Part shown: one piece after another, positions 53,561 through 62,246 of the stretch
Numbering within the stretch: the stretch's first letter is position 1
How the letters are laid out: every line of letters begins with the position of its first letter
Assembly: GCF_003217155.1 (NCBI RefSeq)
Contig: NZ_QJSU01000004.1
Coordinates: 186,001-250,000 of the forward strand
DNA length: 64,000 nucleotides
Direction: 5' to 3'
DNA from: Psychrobacter fozii
Lineage (GTDB): Bacteria > Pseudomonadota > Gammaproteobacteria > Pseudomonadales > Moraxellaceae
Program-made: the position numbers and the translations under genes
The notes under the pieces: generated by a model
What the model was told of the DNA's origin: nothing
The model's database searches: none
What the model saw: only the letters and a program-made list of their open reading frames with translations

Positions 53561-54961
53561 TTAGGCCCCTAGTAAGCTCTGACCACAAACACGAACAACG
53601 TTACCGTTCAAACCACCAGAAGCAGGTGATGCAAACCATGCGATGGTCTCAGCAACATCTACTGGCAAGCCGCCTTGGCTCATTGAGTTCATGCGACGAC
53701 CGGCTTCACGAATAGCAAATGGAATCGCTTCCGTCATTTGAGTTTCGATAAACCCTGGTGCCACTGCATTGATGGTCATGCCTTTAGCATTGTCTTCTAG
53801 TTGCTTAGCAGTCGCATCAACCAGACCGATAACACCTGCTTTCGAGGTGGCATAGTTGGTTTGACCCATGTTGCCTGCAATACCTGAGATAGATGATACA
53901 CATACGATACGTGCATTTTCTTTTAGCACGTCATTGTCTAGTAAGTAACAATTTAGCCTAGCAATACTGCCTAGGTTGATATCGATAACCATGTCCCATT
54001 TTTTCTCATCCATGTTTGCCAATGTCTTATCACGTGTGACACCAGCATTATGGATAATAGAATCTAGACCGCCACGCTTTTGTGCTGCTTCAGCGATTTC
54101 TTTGCCTGCGTCATCACTAGTGATGTCAACGGTCACGACAGAACCACTGATTTCACTCGCGACTTTTTGTAGATCAGCTTGCTGCTGCGGTACATCGAGA
54201 CAGATAATGTGAGCGCCTTCACGAGCCAACACACGAGCGATTGCTTCGCCGATACCGCGACTTGCGCCAGTCACTAGCATGGTTTTGCCACCTAGAGGCT
54301 GCGTCCAATCTACTTCGACTGACTCGCCTTTGCTAACGCGGACAACTTGTCCTGAGACATACGCTGAACGAGCTGAGGTGAAGAATCGTAACGTCGAATC
54401 TAGATTTTGCTCTGCACCTTCTTCAACATAAATAAGCTGTGCCGTAACACCGCGCTTAAATTCTTTACCAACAGACTTTACAAAGCCCTCAAGTGAGCGC
54501 TGAGCCATTGCTGCTTCGATGTCAGTAATGTTTTCTGGTGTACGACCAACGATAATGACTCGACCAGATTTGTCGACACGGCGAGCAACAGCATGGAAGA
54601 ATTCATACACTTCTTTGAGCTGCTCGGCATTGACGATATTACTGGCATCAAACAATAGAACTTTGAATTTGTCATCGCCACCGGTATTGGCTTTTGCTTC
54701 GATGCTCGCATCAGCTAATTCGTCTTTGATATCGTCGCTGCTATTTACATAAACATCAGCATGTACGTCTGACAAAATACGTGAGATCGATGCGCTAACG
54801 CTTTTATCCTCGCCCTTAGCACGACCAACCAACACACTACCGCGTACTAAATTCTCACCACTCTCGAAACGATCAAGAGTCACTGGTAATGGCAAACCCA
54901 AATTTTTGGCCACTTTTTTGCCAAGAGAAGACTGAACAAAATCACCGTAACGGTCTGACAT
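53561..54961 (-). CDS. fabG4: High-molecular-weight 3-ketoacyl reductase, FabG4-like
   Basis: 466 residues, about twice a normal FabG. The C-terminal half (about 215-466) is a complete SDR: TMLVTGASRGIGEAIARVLAREGAHIICLDV, HNAGVTRDKTLANMDEKKW, CVSSISGIAGNMGQTNYATSKAGVIG (catalytic Ser/Tyr/Lys). The N-terminal half (about 1-205) is a degenerate Rossmann-like domain, as in mycobacterial FabG4. It reduces 3-ketoacyl thioesters with NADH or NADPH. A MaoC gene lies downstream and a thiolase gene diverges upstream, matching Rv0241c-Rv0243 order. Symbol by analogy. Confidence 0.88.
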   Translation of the reverse strand: MSDRYGDFVQSSLGKKVAKNLGLPLPVTLDRFESGENLVRGSVLVGRAKGEDKSVSASISRILSDVHADVYVNSSDDIKDELADASIEAKANTGGDDKFKVLLFDASNIVNAEQLKEVYEFFHAVARRVDKSGRVIIVGRTPENITDIEAAMAQRSLEGFVKSVGKEFKRGVTAQLIYVEEGAEQNLDSTLRFFTSARSAYVSGQVVRVSKGESVEVDWTQPLGGKTMLVTGASRGIGEAIARVLAREGAHIICLDVPQQQADLQKVASEISGSVVTVDITSDDAGKEIAEAAQKRGGLDSIIHNAGVTRDKTLANMDEKKWDMVIDINLGSIARLNCYLLDNDVLKENARIVCVSSISGIAGNMGQTNYATSKAGVIGLVDATAKQLEDNAKGMTINAVAPGFIETQMTEAIPFAIREAGRRMNSMSQGGLPVDVAETIAWFASPASGGLNGNVVRVCGQSLLGA

Positions 54962-55530
54962 AATATAATCCTTATAAAAATGATTAAAATAAAAAATGCA
55001 ATGTGCTTATCATATAGACTCGGCAACATTATAATTATTGATATTTAGTAAGTGCGTACAAAACTGGCCTAACTATACACTGCCATCATAAACAAGTCCA
55101 AAAACTGACAATGTCCACAAAAATCTGTAAACAAGCAAGTACACAAGACGGCCGCTTTTTCTAGATTTAAAAACCATAACATTATGCTAAAATCAGACCT
55201 ATAAGTTATGGTAAATAGAATTATCGATAACAATATATTATCAAAACAGCTTTTATGCAATGTTAATAGTCAATACCAGCCAGTCTAAGAAAGTTATATT
55301 ATTAACTGTTTTCAAAGCCAGTATCAACCTTATATATAAGTGTCACATAGTTTGCTAAAGATATACAGTAAGGTCGTAAAAACGCTTTATCCTAAACAGC
55401 CATAACGCATAATAAATGATAATATTTACCTCTTATCTATTTTGAATCTCTTAACTGTATTTTTTAATTCAATTGAATTTTTTATTATTACCCTCTCTTT
55501 CTTCTACCCATATTTTTTAAGGATAATATT
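54962..55530. other. Divergent fabG4-thiolase intergenic region, no gene seen
   Basis: 569 AT-rich bases between two divergent starts. An inverted repeat CCATAAC / GTTATGG (near 55166 and 55204) lies around a TATGCTAAAAT promoter-like string. Long AT runs suggest promoters or protein sites for both transcripts. Short open frames here lack ribosome sites. Confidence 0.4.
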
Positions 55531-57075
55531 ATGAGTAATAAAAACAACCACCCTGATAGCCCTGTTATCGAAAGCACTGTTGTAAAAGCCAGTGATACAA
55601 AAAATGAAAACTCACAAGCAACCTCTACTGACAGCACTAAAAAAGAAACAGCTGTCAAAAAAACTGTAAGTGCTTCGACTAAAGAAGCTGAAACGGTTGA
55701 GGACAAAAAAGCAACTGAGGATAAAACAGCAACGACTGCTATCAAGACCTCTTCCGCTGCTGCTAAAAAGACCAGCAAAGCGAAGCCTGCCTCAAATCTA
55801 AACCGAGTGGCTATTCTAGGGGGCAACCGTATCCCGTTTGCTCGCTCAAACGGCTCATACGCTGATGTCAGCAACACAGACATGCTAACGGCCGCTTTAG
55901 ATGGTTTGGTTGAACGCTATAATCTACAAGGCGAAATCGTAGGTGAAGTGGTGGCTGGTGCTGTGATGAAACTGAGCCGCGATATCAACTTGACTCGTGA
56001 GGCCGCGTTAAATACTGCACTCAACCCACATACCCCAACTTATGATATTTCACAAGCTTGTGGTACTGGCTTACAAGCGACCTTTGCTTCTGCCAACAAA
56101 ATCGCACTGGGTCTTATCGATTCAGCAATTACTGGCGGTGTTGATACCACTTCTGACGCGCCTATCGCAGTTGGCGATGGCCTACGTAAAGTACTTATCA
56201 AATTGGGTGCCGCAAAAGACAACAAACAACGCCTGAAAGCATTGATGGGTCTAAATCCAAAAGACCTAATCGATTCACCACAAAACGGTGAGCCACGCAC
56301 TGGTCTGTCAATGGGTGATCATCAAGCGATCACAGCACTTGAGTGGAATGTCAGCCGCGAAGCGCAAGATGAGCTGGCTTTTAATAGCCATCAAAATCTA
56401 GCACGTGCTTATGATGAAGGTTTCTTTGACGACTTAATCACGCCGTATAAAGGTTTGACTCGTGACAACAACTTGCGCCCAGACACAACCTTAGAAAAAC
56501 TGGCTAAACTCAGACCTGTATTTGGTAAAAAGAATGCCAATCCAACGATGACAGCAGCCAACTCTACCCCACTAACTGATGGTGCCTCTTGTGTACTATT
56601 AGGTACTGATGAATGGGCAAAAGAACATGGTCTTAAGCCATTGGCTTATATCGTCCATCAAGAAACCGCTGCCGTTGACTTCATCGGCAAATCAGGCACG
56701 ACTGAAGGTTTGCTAATGGCGCCTGCGTATGCCGTCCCGCGTATGCTTGAACGTGCTGGCCTAACACTACAAGATTTTGATTTTTATGAAATCCATGAGG
56801 CCTTTGCGTCACAAGTATTATCAACACTAGCCGCTTGGGAAGATGAAAGCTTCTGTTCAGAGCGTTTAGGACTTGATGCGCCGCTAGGGGCTATCGACCG
56901 TACTAAGCTAAACGTTAACGGCTCATCATTAGCAGCAGGTCATCCATTTGCTGCCACTGGTGGTCGTATCTTAGCAACTGCTGCTAAATTACTAGATCAG
57001 AAAGGCTCAGGCCGTGCACTTATCTCTATCTGCGCAGCAGGTGGTCAAGGTGTGACTTGTATTCTAGAAAAATAA
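55531..57075 (+). CDS. Acetyl-CoA acetyltransferase/acyltransferase with long N-terminal tail (FadA2-like)
   Basis: 514 residues; a thiolase is normally about 400-440. Residues 1-88 are a low-complexity Lys/Thr/Ala/Ser tail with no structure predicted. The thiolase core starts LNRVAILGGNRIPFARSNGSYADVS. Catalytic Cys in DISQACGTGLQATF, His in FYEIHEAFASQ, and the second Cys in ISICAAGGQGV are all present. It condenses or cleaves 3-ketoacyl-CoA. AAGGATAATATT precedes the ATG. It is divergent from fabG4. The tail could bind other proteins or storage granules; this is inference. Confidence 0.9.
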   Translation: MSNKNNHPDSPVIESTVVKASDTKNENSQATSTDSTKKETAVKKTVSASTKEAETVEDKKATEDKTATTAIKTSSAAAKKTSKAKPASNLNRVAILGGNRIPFARSNGSYADVSNTDMLTAALDGLVERYNLQGEIVGEVVAGAVMKLSRDINLTREAALNTALNPHTPTYDISQACGTGLQATFASANKIALGLIDSAITGGVDTTSDAPIAVGDGLRKVLIKLGAAKDNKQRLKALMGLNPKDLIDSPQNGEPRTGLSMGDHQAITALEWNVSREAQDELAFNSHQNLARAYDEGFFDDLITPYKGLTRDNNLRPDTTLEKLAKLRPVFGKKNANPTMTAANSTPLTDGASCVLLGTDEWAKEHGLKPLAYIVHQETAAVDFIGKSGTTEGLLMAPAYAVPRMLERAGLTLQDFDFYEIHEAFASQVLSTLAAWEDESFCSERLGLDAPLGAIDRTKLNVNGSSLAAGHPFAATGGRILATAAKLLDQKGSGRALISICAAGGQGVTCILEK

Positions 57076-57142
57076 TCTGGATTACATTTAGTTTAAAAAA
57101 AAAGATACGCTGACCTATTATTTTAATCAGCATCTGTCTGTC

Positions 57143-57179
57143 AAAAATGCCCTTTAAGTTAATTAAAGGGCATTTTTTA
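57143..57179 (+). terminator. Terminator after the thiolase gene
   Basis: AAAATGCCCTTTAA / TTAAAGGGCATTTTTT stem and T-tract. Confidence 0.88.
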
Positions 57180-57259
57180 TTGCCTATAGTTTGTTATTAT
57201 AAAAGCGAACCAGGAGTAGTATCTTACAAAATCCAATATGCCAACCAAAGGTAATATTT

Positions 57260-58339
57260 ATGGGTAAGACAAAATATTTATTAGAAAAGCTAAGGGAAGT
57301 CATTTTTGGTTCTGAAAAATTTGTGATGTCAGAACCACGTACAACGACTGATTTTGAATCTTTAGCAACTAAAAAGCAGATAGATCAATACAATCGAGAA
57401 CAAGCTATTCTTTCAGAGCGTATCGAAAAAGAAGTTCTGGATGATGAGTTGCGTCGAAAAATGCATCAAGATTTAATCGATACCTATGATGAAGAGTTAG
57501 AAAATGAAATAGATGACTGTGCACGTGATTTTCGTTTTGATGGACGCGAGATGAGCGAGCAAGAAAAGCTAGACCGTCGTACGTACTTTCATGAATTGGT
57601 CCGACTACAGCGAGAGCTTATAAAGCTACAAGATTGGGTCGTTGATCGCGGTGAGCGCATCGTCGTCATCTTTGAAGGGCGTGATTCTGCTGGTAAAGGT
57701 GGTGCCATTAAGCGTATTACTCAGCGTTTAAACCCTAGAGTATGCCGTGTTGCCGCATTACCTGCTCCCACGGAACGCGAGCAGACGCAGTGGTATTTTC
57801 AGCGCTATGTCGCCCACTTACCAGCAGCTGGTGAAATTGTACTGTTTGACCGTAGTTGGTATAACCGAGGCGGTGTTGAGCACGTGATGGGCTTCTGTAC
57901 AGAAGCACAGTATGAAGAGTTTTTTCAATCAGTACCTGAGTTTGAGCGTATGCTCGTACGCTCAGGTATTCGCCTCGTAAAATACTGGTTTTCTATTACC
58001 GATGACGAGCAACATGCGCGATTTATGAGCCGGATATATGATCCACTTAAGCAGTGGAAACTCTCACCGATGGATTTACAGTCGCGCCGACGTTGGGAAG
58101 ATTACACCAAAGCCAAAGAAACCATGTTTGAGCGCACTCATATTCCTGAAGCGCCGTGGTGGGTAGTAGAAGGCAACAATAAGAAACGTGCTAGGCTGAA
58201 CTGTATTGCCCATTTACTCGAACAAATCCCTTATAAAGAAGTGCCACGTGACGAGGTGGAATTACCCAATCGAAAACGCGATGATGAATATTACCGTGAA
58301 CCTATCCCAAACGACATGTATGTGCCACCGCGCTATTAG
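57260..58339 (+). CDS. ppk2: Polyphosphate kinase 2
   Basis: 359 residues. VIFEGRDSAGKGGAIKRITQRLNPR contains the Walker A loop, APTEREQTQWYFQRYVAHLP, VLFDRSWYNRGGVEHVMGF the Walker B Asp and lid Arg, and KYWFSITDDEQHARFMSR follow. The N-terminal 90 residues are an acidic helical extension. PPK2 uses polyphosphate to phosphorylate nucleoside diphosphates (or the reverse). AAAGGTAATATT precedes the ATG. Single-domain class I; ppk1 and ppx are not adjacent. Confidence 0.94.
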   Translation: MGKTKYLLEKLREVIFGSEKFVMSEPRTTTDFESLATKKQIDQYNREQAILSERIEKEVLDDELRRKMHQDLIDTYDEELENEIDDCARDFRFDGREMSEQEKLDRRTYFHELVRLQRELIKLQDWVVDRGERIVVIFEGRDSAGKGGAIKRITQRLNPRVCRVAALPAPTEREQTQWYFQRYVAHLPAAGEIVLFDRSWYNRGGVEHVMGFCTEAQYEEFFQSVPEFERMLVRSGIRLVKYWFSITDDEQHARFMSRIYDPLKQWKLSPMDLQSRRRWEDYTKAKETMFERTHIPEAPWWVVEGNNKKRARLNCIAHLLEQIPYKEVPRDEVELPNRKRDDEYYREPIPNDMYVPPRY

Positions 58340-58377
58340 AACACTCTCACATTCCGCCAGTTTTTTATATTTTTGCT

Positions 58378-58416
58378 AAAAAGCAGCCTTATATCGAGTA
58401 TAAGGCTGCTTTTTTA
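58378..58416. terminator. Bidirectional terminator between ppk2 and pilZ
   Basis: AAAAAGCAGCCTTATA / TATAAGGCTGCTTTTTT stem with a short loop, convergent genes on both sides. Confidence 0.85.
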
Positions 58417-58476
58417 TAGCGGCATTTGTTCAAAACTAATTATCGTAATGGATAAAAATATTGATAGTTATACAGA

Positions 58477-58824
58477 CTACATCGTATAAGTCGCCTGCAA
58501 ACCATCTACTTTACCAGCCAATAGTCGCTCAACTTCGTTTTTGATTCGTTGACCAGAAATATCCGTACCAATCTGCACGGCAAAACCTGCTGGACGACCA
58601 CCTTGTGTTTTAGAGTTTATCCAAACCACCTTACCGTTCATAGGTAAACGCTCGCTAGAGTTCGGTAAGGTAACTGCGATAAACACTTCATCACCTAGCT
58701 GTTGATCTTGAGTCGAAGGTACAAACAATGCCCCATTACTCACAAAGGATAAGTAGCTAGCATATAGCATTTCGATATTTTCAATATGGCAGGTTAATAC
58801 CCCACCGCGTCCTGGCATCGCCAT
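58477..58824 (-). CDS. pilZ: PilZ domain protein (type IV pilus)
   Basis: 115 residues. GGVLTCHIENIEMLYASYLSFVSNGALFVPS, VFIAVTLPNSSERLPMNGKVVWIN and GGRPAGFAVQIG follow the PilZ fold, with the N-terminal GVL(T) region of the original Pseudomonas PilZ rather than a c-di-GMP RxxxR motif. Size matches PilZ (118). It supports type IV pilus assembly. Co-localised with holB upstream on the same strand, as in Pseudomonas and Acinetobacter. Confidence 0.92.
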   Translation of the reverse strand: MAMPGRGGVLTCHIENIEMLYASYLSFVSNGALFVPSTQDQQLGDEVFIAVTLPNSSERLPMNGKVVWINSKTQGGRPAGFAVQIGTDISGQRIKNEVERLLAGKVDGLQATYTM

Positions 58825-58937
58825 AGTTAGCTTCCTTTATTAATTGGGTTAAATGTGTTTTTATGAGTGACTAACGGTATGTAGAGCAAAGCATTGAGTC
58901 AATTACCAAACGATAATAAAATGCCATAAAAATTGCT

Positions 58938-60071
58938 TTATAAGTATGCCAGTTCTTGCATTAGCTTATCATAGGCAAATTTTTCTTGCACATTTTGTTG
59001 TAGTGCAATTTTGGTTTGTTGCAAGCTATTAGCAAATGCTTCCAACCCACTATCAGTCGGTTGATAAGCCTCTAGCAATGCTGATAAGTTGATATCTTTT
59101 TGTAGCTCATCCAGCCCTAGACAAACACGGCGTATATCGAGCAGCATCAGCTCAGACAGTTGGATAAACTCTACGATGTTAAGCTGATTTTGCCAATAAT
59201 CACTGGCTGCGATACTGCTACGTTTACCACTACGTAACGCTTGCCACGTCGTCAACCACAGTGCACGCTTGCTATACCAAGGCGCTTGTGCCAGTGCTAT
59301 CGCCGCTAAAGGCGCGCCATTGGCCAGCTGAATAAGTTGATGAATGGCAGCGGTACTGACTGCTTCACGATTGATGGTATGCCCCAGCTCACCTGTTACA
59401 TAGTCAACAGCTATTGCAGGCTCAATCGTTTGTAATGCCAACTGTTGTACACGACTTTTAATGGTTGGTAGCAACTGGGCAGGCGTATCACTGATCAAAA
59501 ATAGATGCACTTGTGCTTGTGGCTCTTCTAAAGTTTTTAGTAGGGCATTGGCTGCAGCAATGGTCATTTTCTCAGCATGGTCTAACACGCAAATCCGCAT
59601 TCCTTGTCCACCTTGATAAATAAAAGGTTGTAAGGCGCGGATATCATCTACCTTGGTCTTAAGAATAGTACTACTAGCAGTTTTGCTAGATTTTTTATCT
59701 TTGGCAGTGCTGCCTGATTTTTCTTTATTATCAGCATGCTCTGCACTGATAGGCATACTGACCAGTGGCAGTACTTGCAAGCTCGGATGGGTGCCTGATC
59801 TCAGCCATTGACAGCTCTCACACGTGCCACAAGCACCTATTGGATGACTGTCACGGCTGCGACATAGCAACCAAGCGACCAGTCGCCATACAAAAGCACG
59901 CTTGCCCATACCCTGCATACCTGCTGCTAGTAGCGCATGAGGTAAAGACTGCTGCTGCAATACTCGCTCTGTCAGTTGTGACCATAACGACTGCTGCCAT
60001 GGCAATAAGGGCGCAAAATAAATGCCGTCGTTGATATCTGCTGTACCCATATTTCCCGTTGCGTCATTCAT
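58938..60071 (-). CDS. holB: DNA polymerase III delta prime subunit
   Basis: 377 residues. SLPHALLAAGMQGMGKRAFVWRLVAWLLC carries a degenerate Walker A, CGTCESCQWLRSGTHPSLQVL is the zinc-binding module, and ALLKTLEEPQAQVHLFLISDTPAQLLPTIKSRVQQL is the sensor/SRC region of the clamp loader. A Lys/Ser-rich insert (about 115-135) lies between the zinc module and ATPase core. It opens the sliding clamp with the gamma complex. tmk, usually upstream of holB, is absent here; kdsB lies 94 nt upstream instead. Confidence 0.9.
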   Translation of the reverse strand: MNDATGNMGTADINDGIYFAPLLPWQQSLWSQLTERVLQQQSLPHALLAAGMQGMGKRAFVWRLVAWLLCRSRDSHPIGACGTCESCQWLRSGTHPSLQVLPLVSMPISAEHADNKEKSGSTAKDKKSSKTASSTILKTKVDDIRALQPFIYQGGQGMRICVLDHAEKMTIAAANALLKTLEEPQAQVHLFLISDTPAQLLPTIKSRVQQLALQTIEPAIAVDYVTGELGHTINREAVSTAAIHQLIQLANGAPLAAIALAQAPWYSKRALWLTTWQALRSGKRSSIAASDYWQNQLNIVEFIQLSELMLLDIRRVCLGLDELQKDINLSALLEAYQPTDSGLEAFANSLQQTKIALQQNVQEKFAYDKLMQELAYL

Positions 60072-60165
60072 AGCTGTCGCCCTATAACATTGCTCGATTA
60101 TTCAGGATATAGCGCGTTGATAACGCTTTAAATAAAAGATATAAATTTTTAATTGGGTTATTAAT

Positions 60166-60984
60166 CTATAGACTACCGATAGGATTTAAAAAGTCAGCTA
60201 GACTCATATCATTTAAACGATCTAAGTCTTCTTGCGTATCGACACCTGCTGGTAAATGACAAGCGGCGGCAGCAATCGCGATATGACCACCGTTTTCTAA
60301 CACACGTAATTGCTCTAAGCTTTCTAGCATTTCGAGCGGCGTCTGTGGCCAATGTACAAACTGCTGTAAGAGACGCACACGATAAGCATATAAGCCCAAG
60401 TGACGATACGCATTTTTCGGTGGTTGTCTTTGATTATCCTCAGCCAACACGACATCACGATCGCAAGGAATGGGCGCGCGACTAAAATAAAGCGCTCGCT
60501 GTAAATCATTGGATTGTTGACTGACCACTTTTACTACTGATGGGCGCATAAAAGTCTCATAGTCATCGATAGGCTCACATAAAGTGGCCATCACGCTATC
60601 ATTGTCTGCGACCAGAAGTGCTTTTACCTGCTCTAATAATAGCGGCGGTACCAACGGCTCATCGCCTTGCATATTGACCACGATATCATGGTCTGCCCAA
60701 CCTTTTATGGCAGCCACTTCTGCTAAACGATCTGTGCCTGAGGCATGATCAGGGCTAGTCATTACGACATCGAATCCTGCATCCGTGCATACCTTAGCGA
60801 TATCTGCATCATCAGTTGCAATGCACATATCATCTGCAAAGTGTGCTGTCTGAGCTTTTTCAGCCACCCAAAGAATCATCGGCTTACCATGTATCTGTAG
60901 TAATGGTTTACCAGGTAGTCGTGTGCTTTTAAAGCGAGCAGGAATAACAATATGAGTTTTGGCAGGTGTGGTGACTGATAGCAT
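60166..60984 (-). CDS. kdsB: 3-deoxy-manno-octulosonate cytidylyltransferase
   Basis: 272 residues from ATG 60984, which has AGGAAAAACC upstream; the longer frame from 61011 is rejected. [31 protein letters not shown] is the CTP-binding start, [12 protein letters not shown] and [13 protein letters not shown] the catalytic region, and [10 protein letters not shown] the sugar site. It activates KDO with CTP for lipopolysaccharide core synthesis. It lies between holB and lpxK on the same strand, with a 50-nt gap to lpxK. Confidence 0.96.
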   Translation of the reverse strand: MLSVTTPAKTHIVIPARFKSTRLPGKPLLQIHGKPMILWVAEKAQTAHFADDMCIATDDADIAKVCTDAGFDVVMTSPDHASGTDRLAEVAAIKGWADHDIVVNMQGDEPLVPPLLLEQVKALLVADNDSVMATLCEPIDDYETFMRPSVVKVVSQQSNDLQRALYFSRAPIPCDRDVVLAEDNQRQPPKNAYRHLGLYAYRVRLLQQFVHWPQTPLEMLESLEQLRVLENGGHIAIAAAACHLPAGVDTQEDLDRLNDMSLADFLNPIGSL

Positions 60985-61034
60985 GGTTTTTCCTATAAAA
61001 TTTTGCGGCAATGTAGAATATTAGCGGTTATCTA

Positions 61035-62171
61035 TTACGTAGTCTTTATACTGATATCAGGATCAGACTGAATACCTAGTGTCTTGAGTTGCTCGTCTAG
61101 ATTGTCATAACAACTATCAGAAAGTACGGCTGTCACTGGTAACACCCATAGTCTACTTGCCAGCTCCTCATACTCATAACTCAGTGCTTGCTTACCTGTA
61201 TATTCGACTAGCAATGCTCTAATTTTCACTGCATCTTTACTGGTTATGACTATAGGATCATCGCGATACTGCAGGAGCTCAGCCAAGCTAAAATCATAAT
61301 GGTCAGGATAAGGATGACCTATGACATGAAAGCCTAGTGAACTTAGGGTATCGAAGAACCGCTGCGGATAACCGATCCCACTGACGGCGTATACCTGACT
61401 ACCCTTTTCAGGCATGTCAATTTTCACTTTGGAGTCAGTAGCTCTAGCATCAGTTAATTTAAGTTGACACAGGCGCTGCAACTTGTCAGGCATCAAGTGC
61501 ATAGTCAAACGATTGGCTAGAGGCAAATTGTCTTTATTATTATAAATGGCTTCTGTCTCTAACTTTTCATGATAAATGACATTTGCGCCTTCTAATCGTG
61601 ACATTGGCTCACGTAAAAAGCCAGTGGGTAGTAGTTGCTTGTTGCCAAAACCTCTTGCCGAATCGACGACAATCCACTCAATATCACGTTGCAATGCATA
61701 ATGCTGCAAACCGTCATCTGCAATAATTAACTGTAAATCTGGATAAGCATCTAATAAGGTGGTCACTGCTTGCTGACGATTGGGGCAAACCGCCATCGCG
61801 GCACCTGTCATGCTGACGATTAAACATGGCTCATCGCCAACTACATTAGGTAAGCTATCCACATTAACCAATGCTGGCATCTGGCTGGCATCACCACCAT
61901 AACCACGACTAATGACACCTACCTTGACGCCTTGATCTTGCAAATAATTAACCAAAGCAATAATCAATGGTGTCTTACCGCTACCACCGACACTGATATT
62001 TCCGATTACCATGATGGGAATGGGCGCACGATAACTTGATAGCAAACCAATTTTATAAGCTTGACGGCGGAGCATGGTAATGAGTCCGTACAACCAGCTA
62101 ATGGGTAGTAATAGCCACAACCAAAGAGCCTGGCGTTGCCATGCACGTGTCACTGTCGTTTCAATGCTCAT
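61035..62171 (-). CDS. lpxK: Tetraacyldisaccharide 4'-kinase LpxK
   Basis: 378 residues. An N-terminal membrane helix (WLWLLLPISWLYGLITML) is followed by VIGNISVGGSGKTPLIIALVNYLQ (Walker A), GVISRGYGGDA, VVGDEPCLIVSMTG, LIIADDGLQHYALQRDIEWIVVD and GIGYPQRFFDTL. It phosphorylates the lipid A disaccharide. It is 75 nt downstream of msbA, the normal lpxK-msbA pairing with order msbA then lpxK then kdsB. Confidence 0.95.
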   Translation of the reverse strand: MSIETTVTRAWQRQALWLWLLLPISWLYGLITMLRRQAYKIGLLSSYRAPIPIMVIGNISVGGSGKTPLIIALVNYLQDQGVKVGVISRGYGGDASQMPALVNVDSLPNVVGDEPCLIVSMTGAAMAVCPNRQQAVTTLLDAYPDLQLIIADDGLQHYALQRDIEWIVVDSARGFGNKQLLPTGFLREPMSRLEGANVIYHEKLETEAIYNNKDNLPLANRLTMHLMPDKLQRLCQLKLTDARATDSKVKIDMPEKGSQVYAVSGIGYPQRFFDTLSSLGFHVIGHPYPDHYDFSLAELLQYRDDPIVITSKDAVKIRALLVEYTGKQALSYEYEELASRLWVLPVTAVLSDSCYDNLDEQLKTLGIQSDPDISIKTT

Positions 62172-62246
62172 GTTTATTGACTACTTATTCTATAAATTCA
62201 GTGCCGCTTTATCATAAAACGTATATTAAAACCGAATCATATGACT

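Noticed and set aside
55069..55260. 63-codon minus-strand ORF in the fabG4-thiolase gap
   Set aside because: AT-rich, no ribosome site, composition of non-coding DNA.
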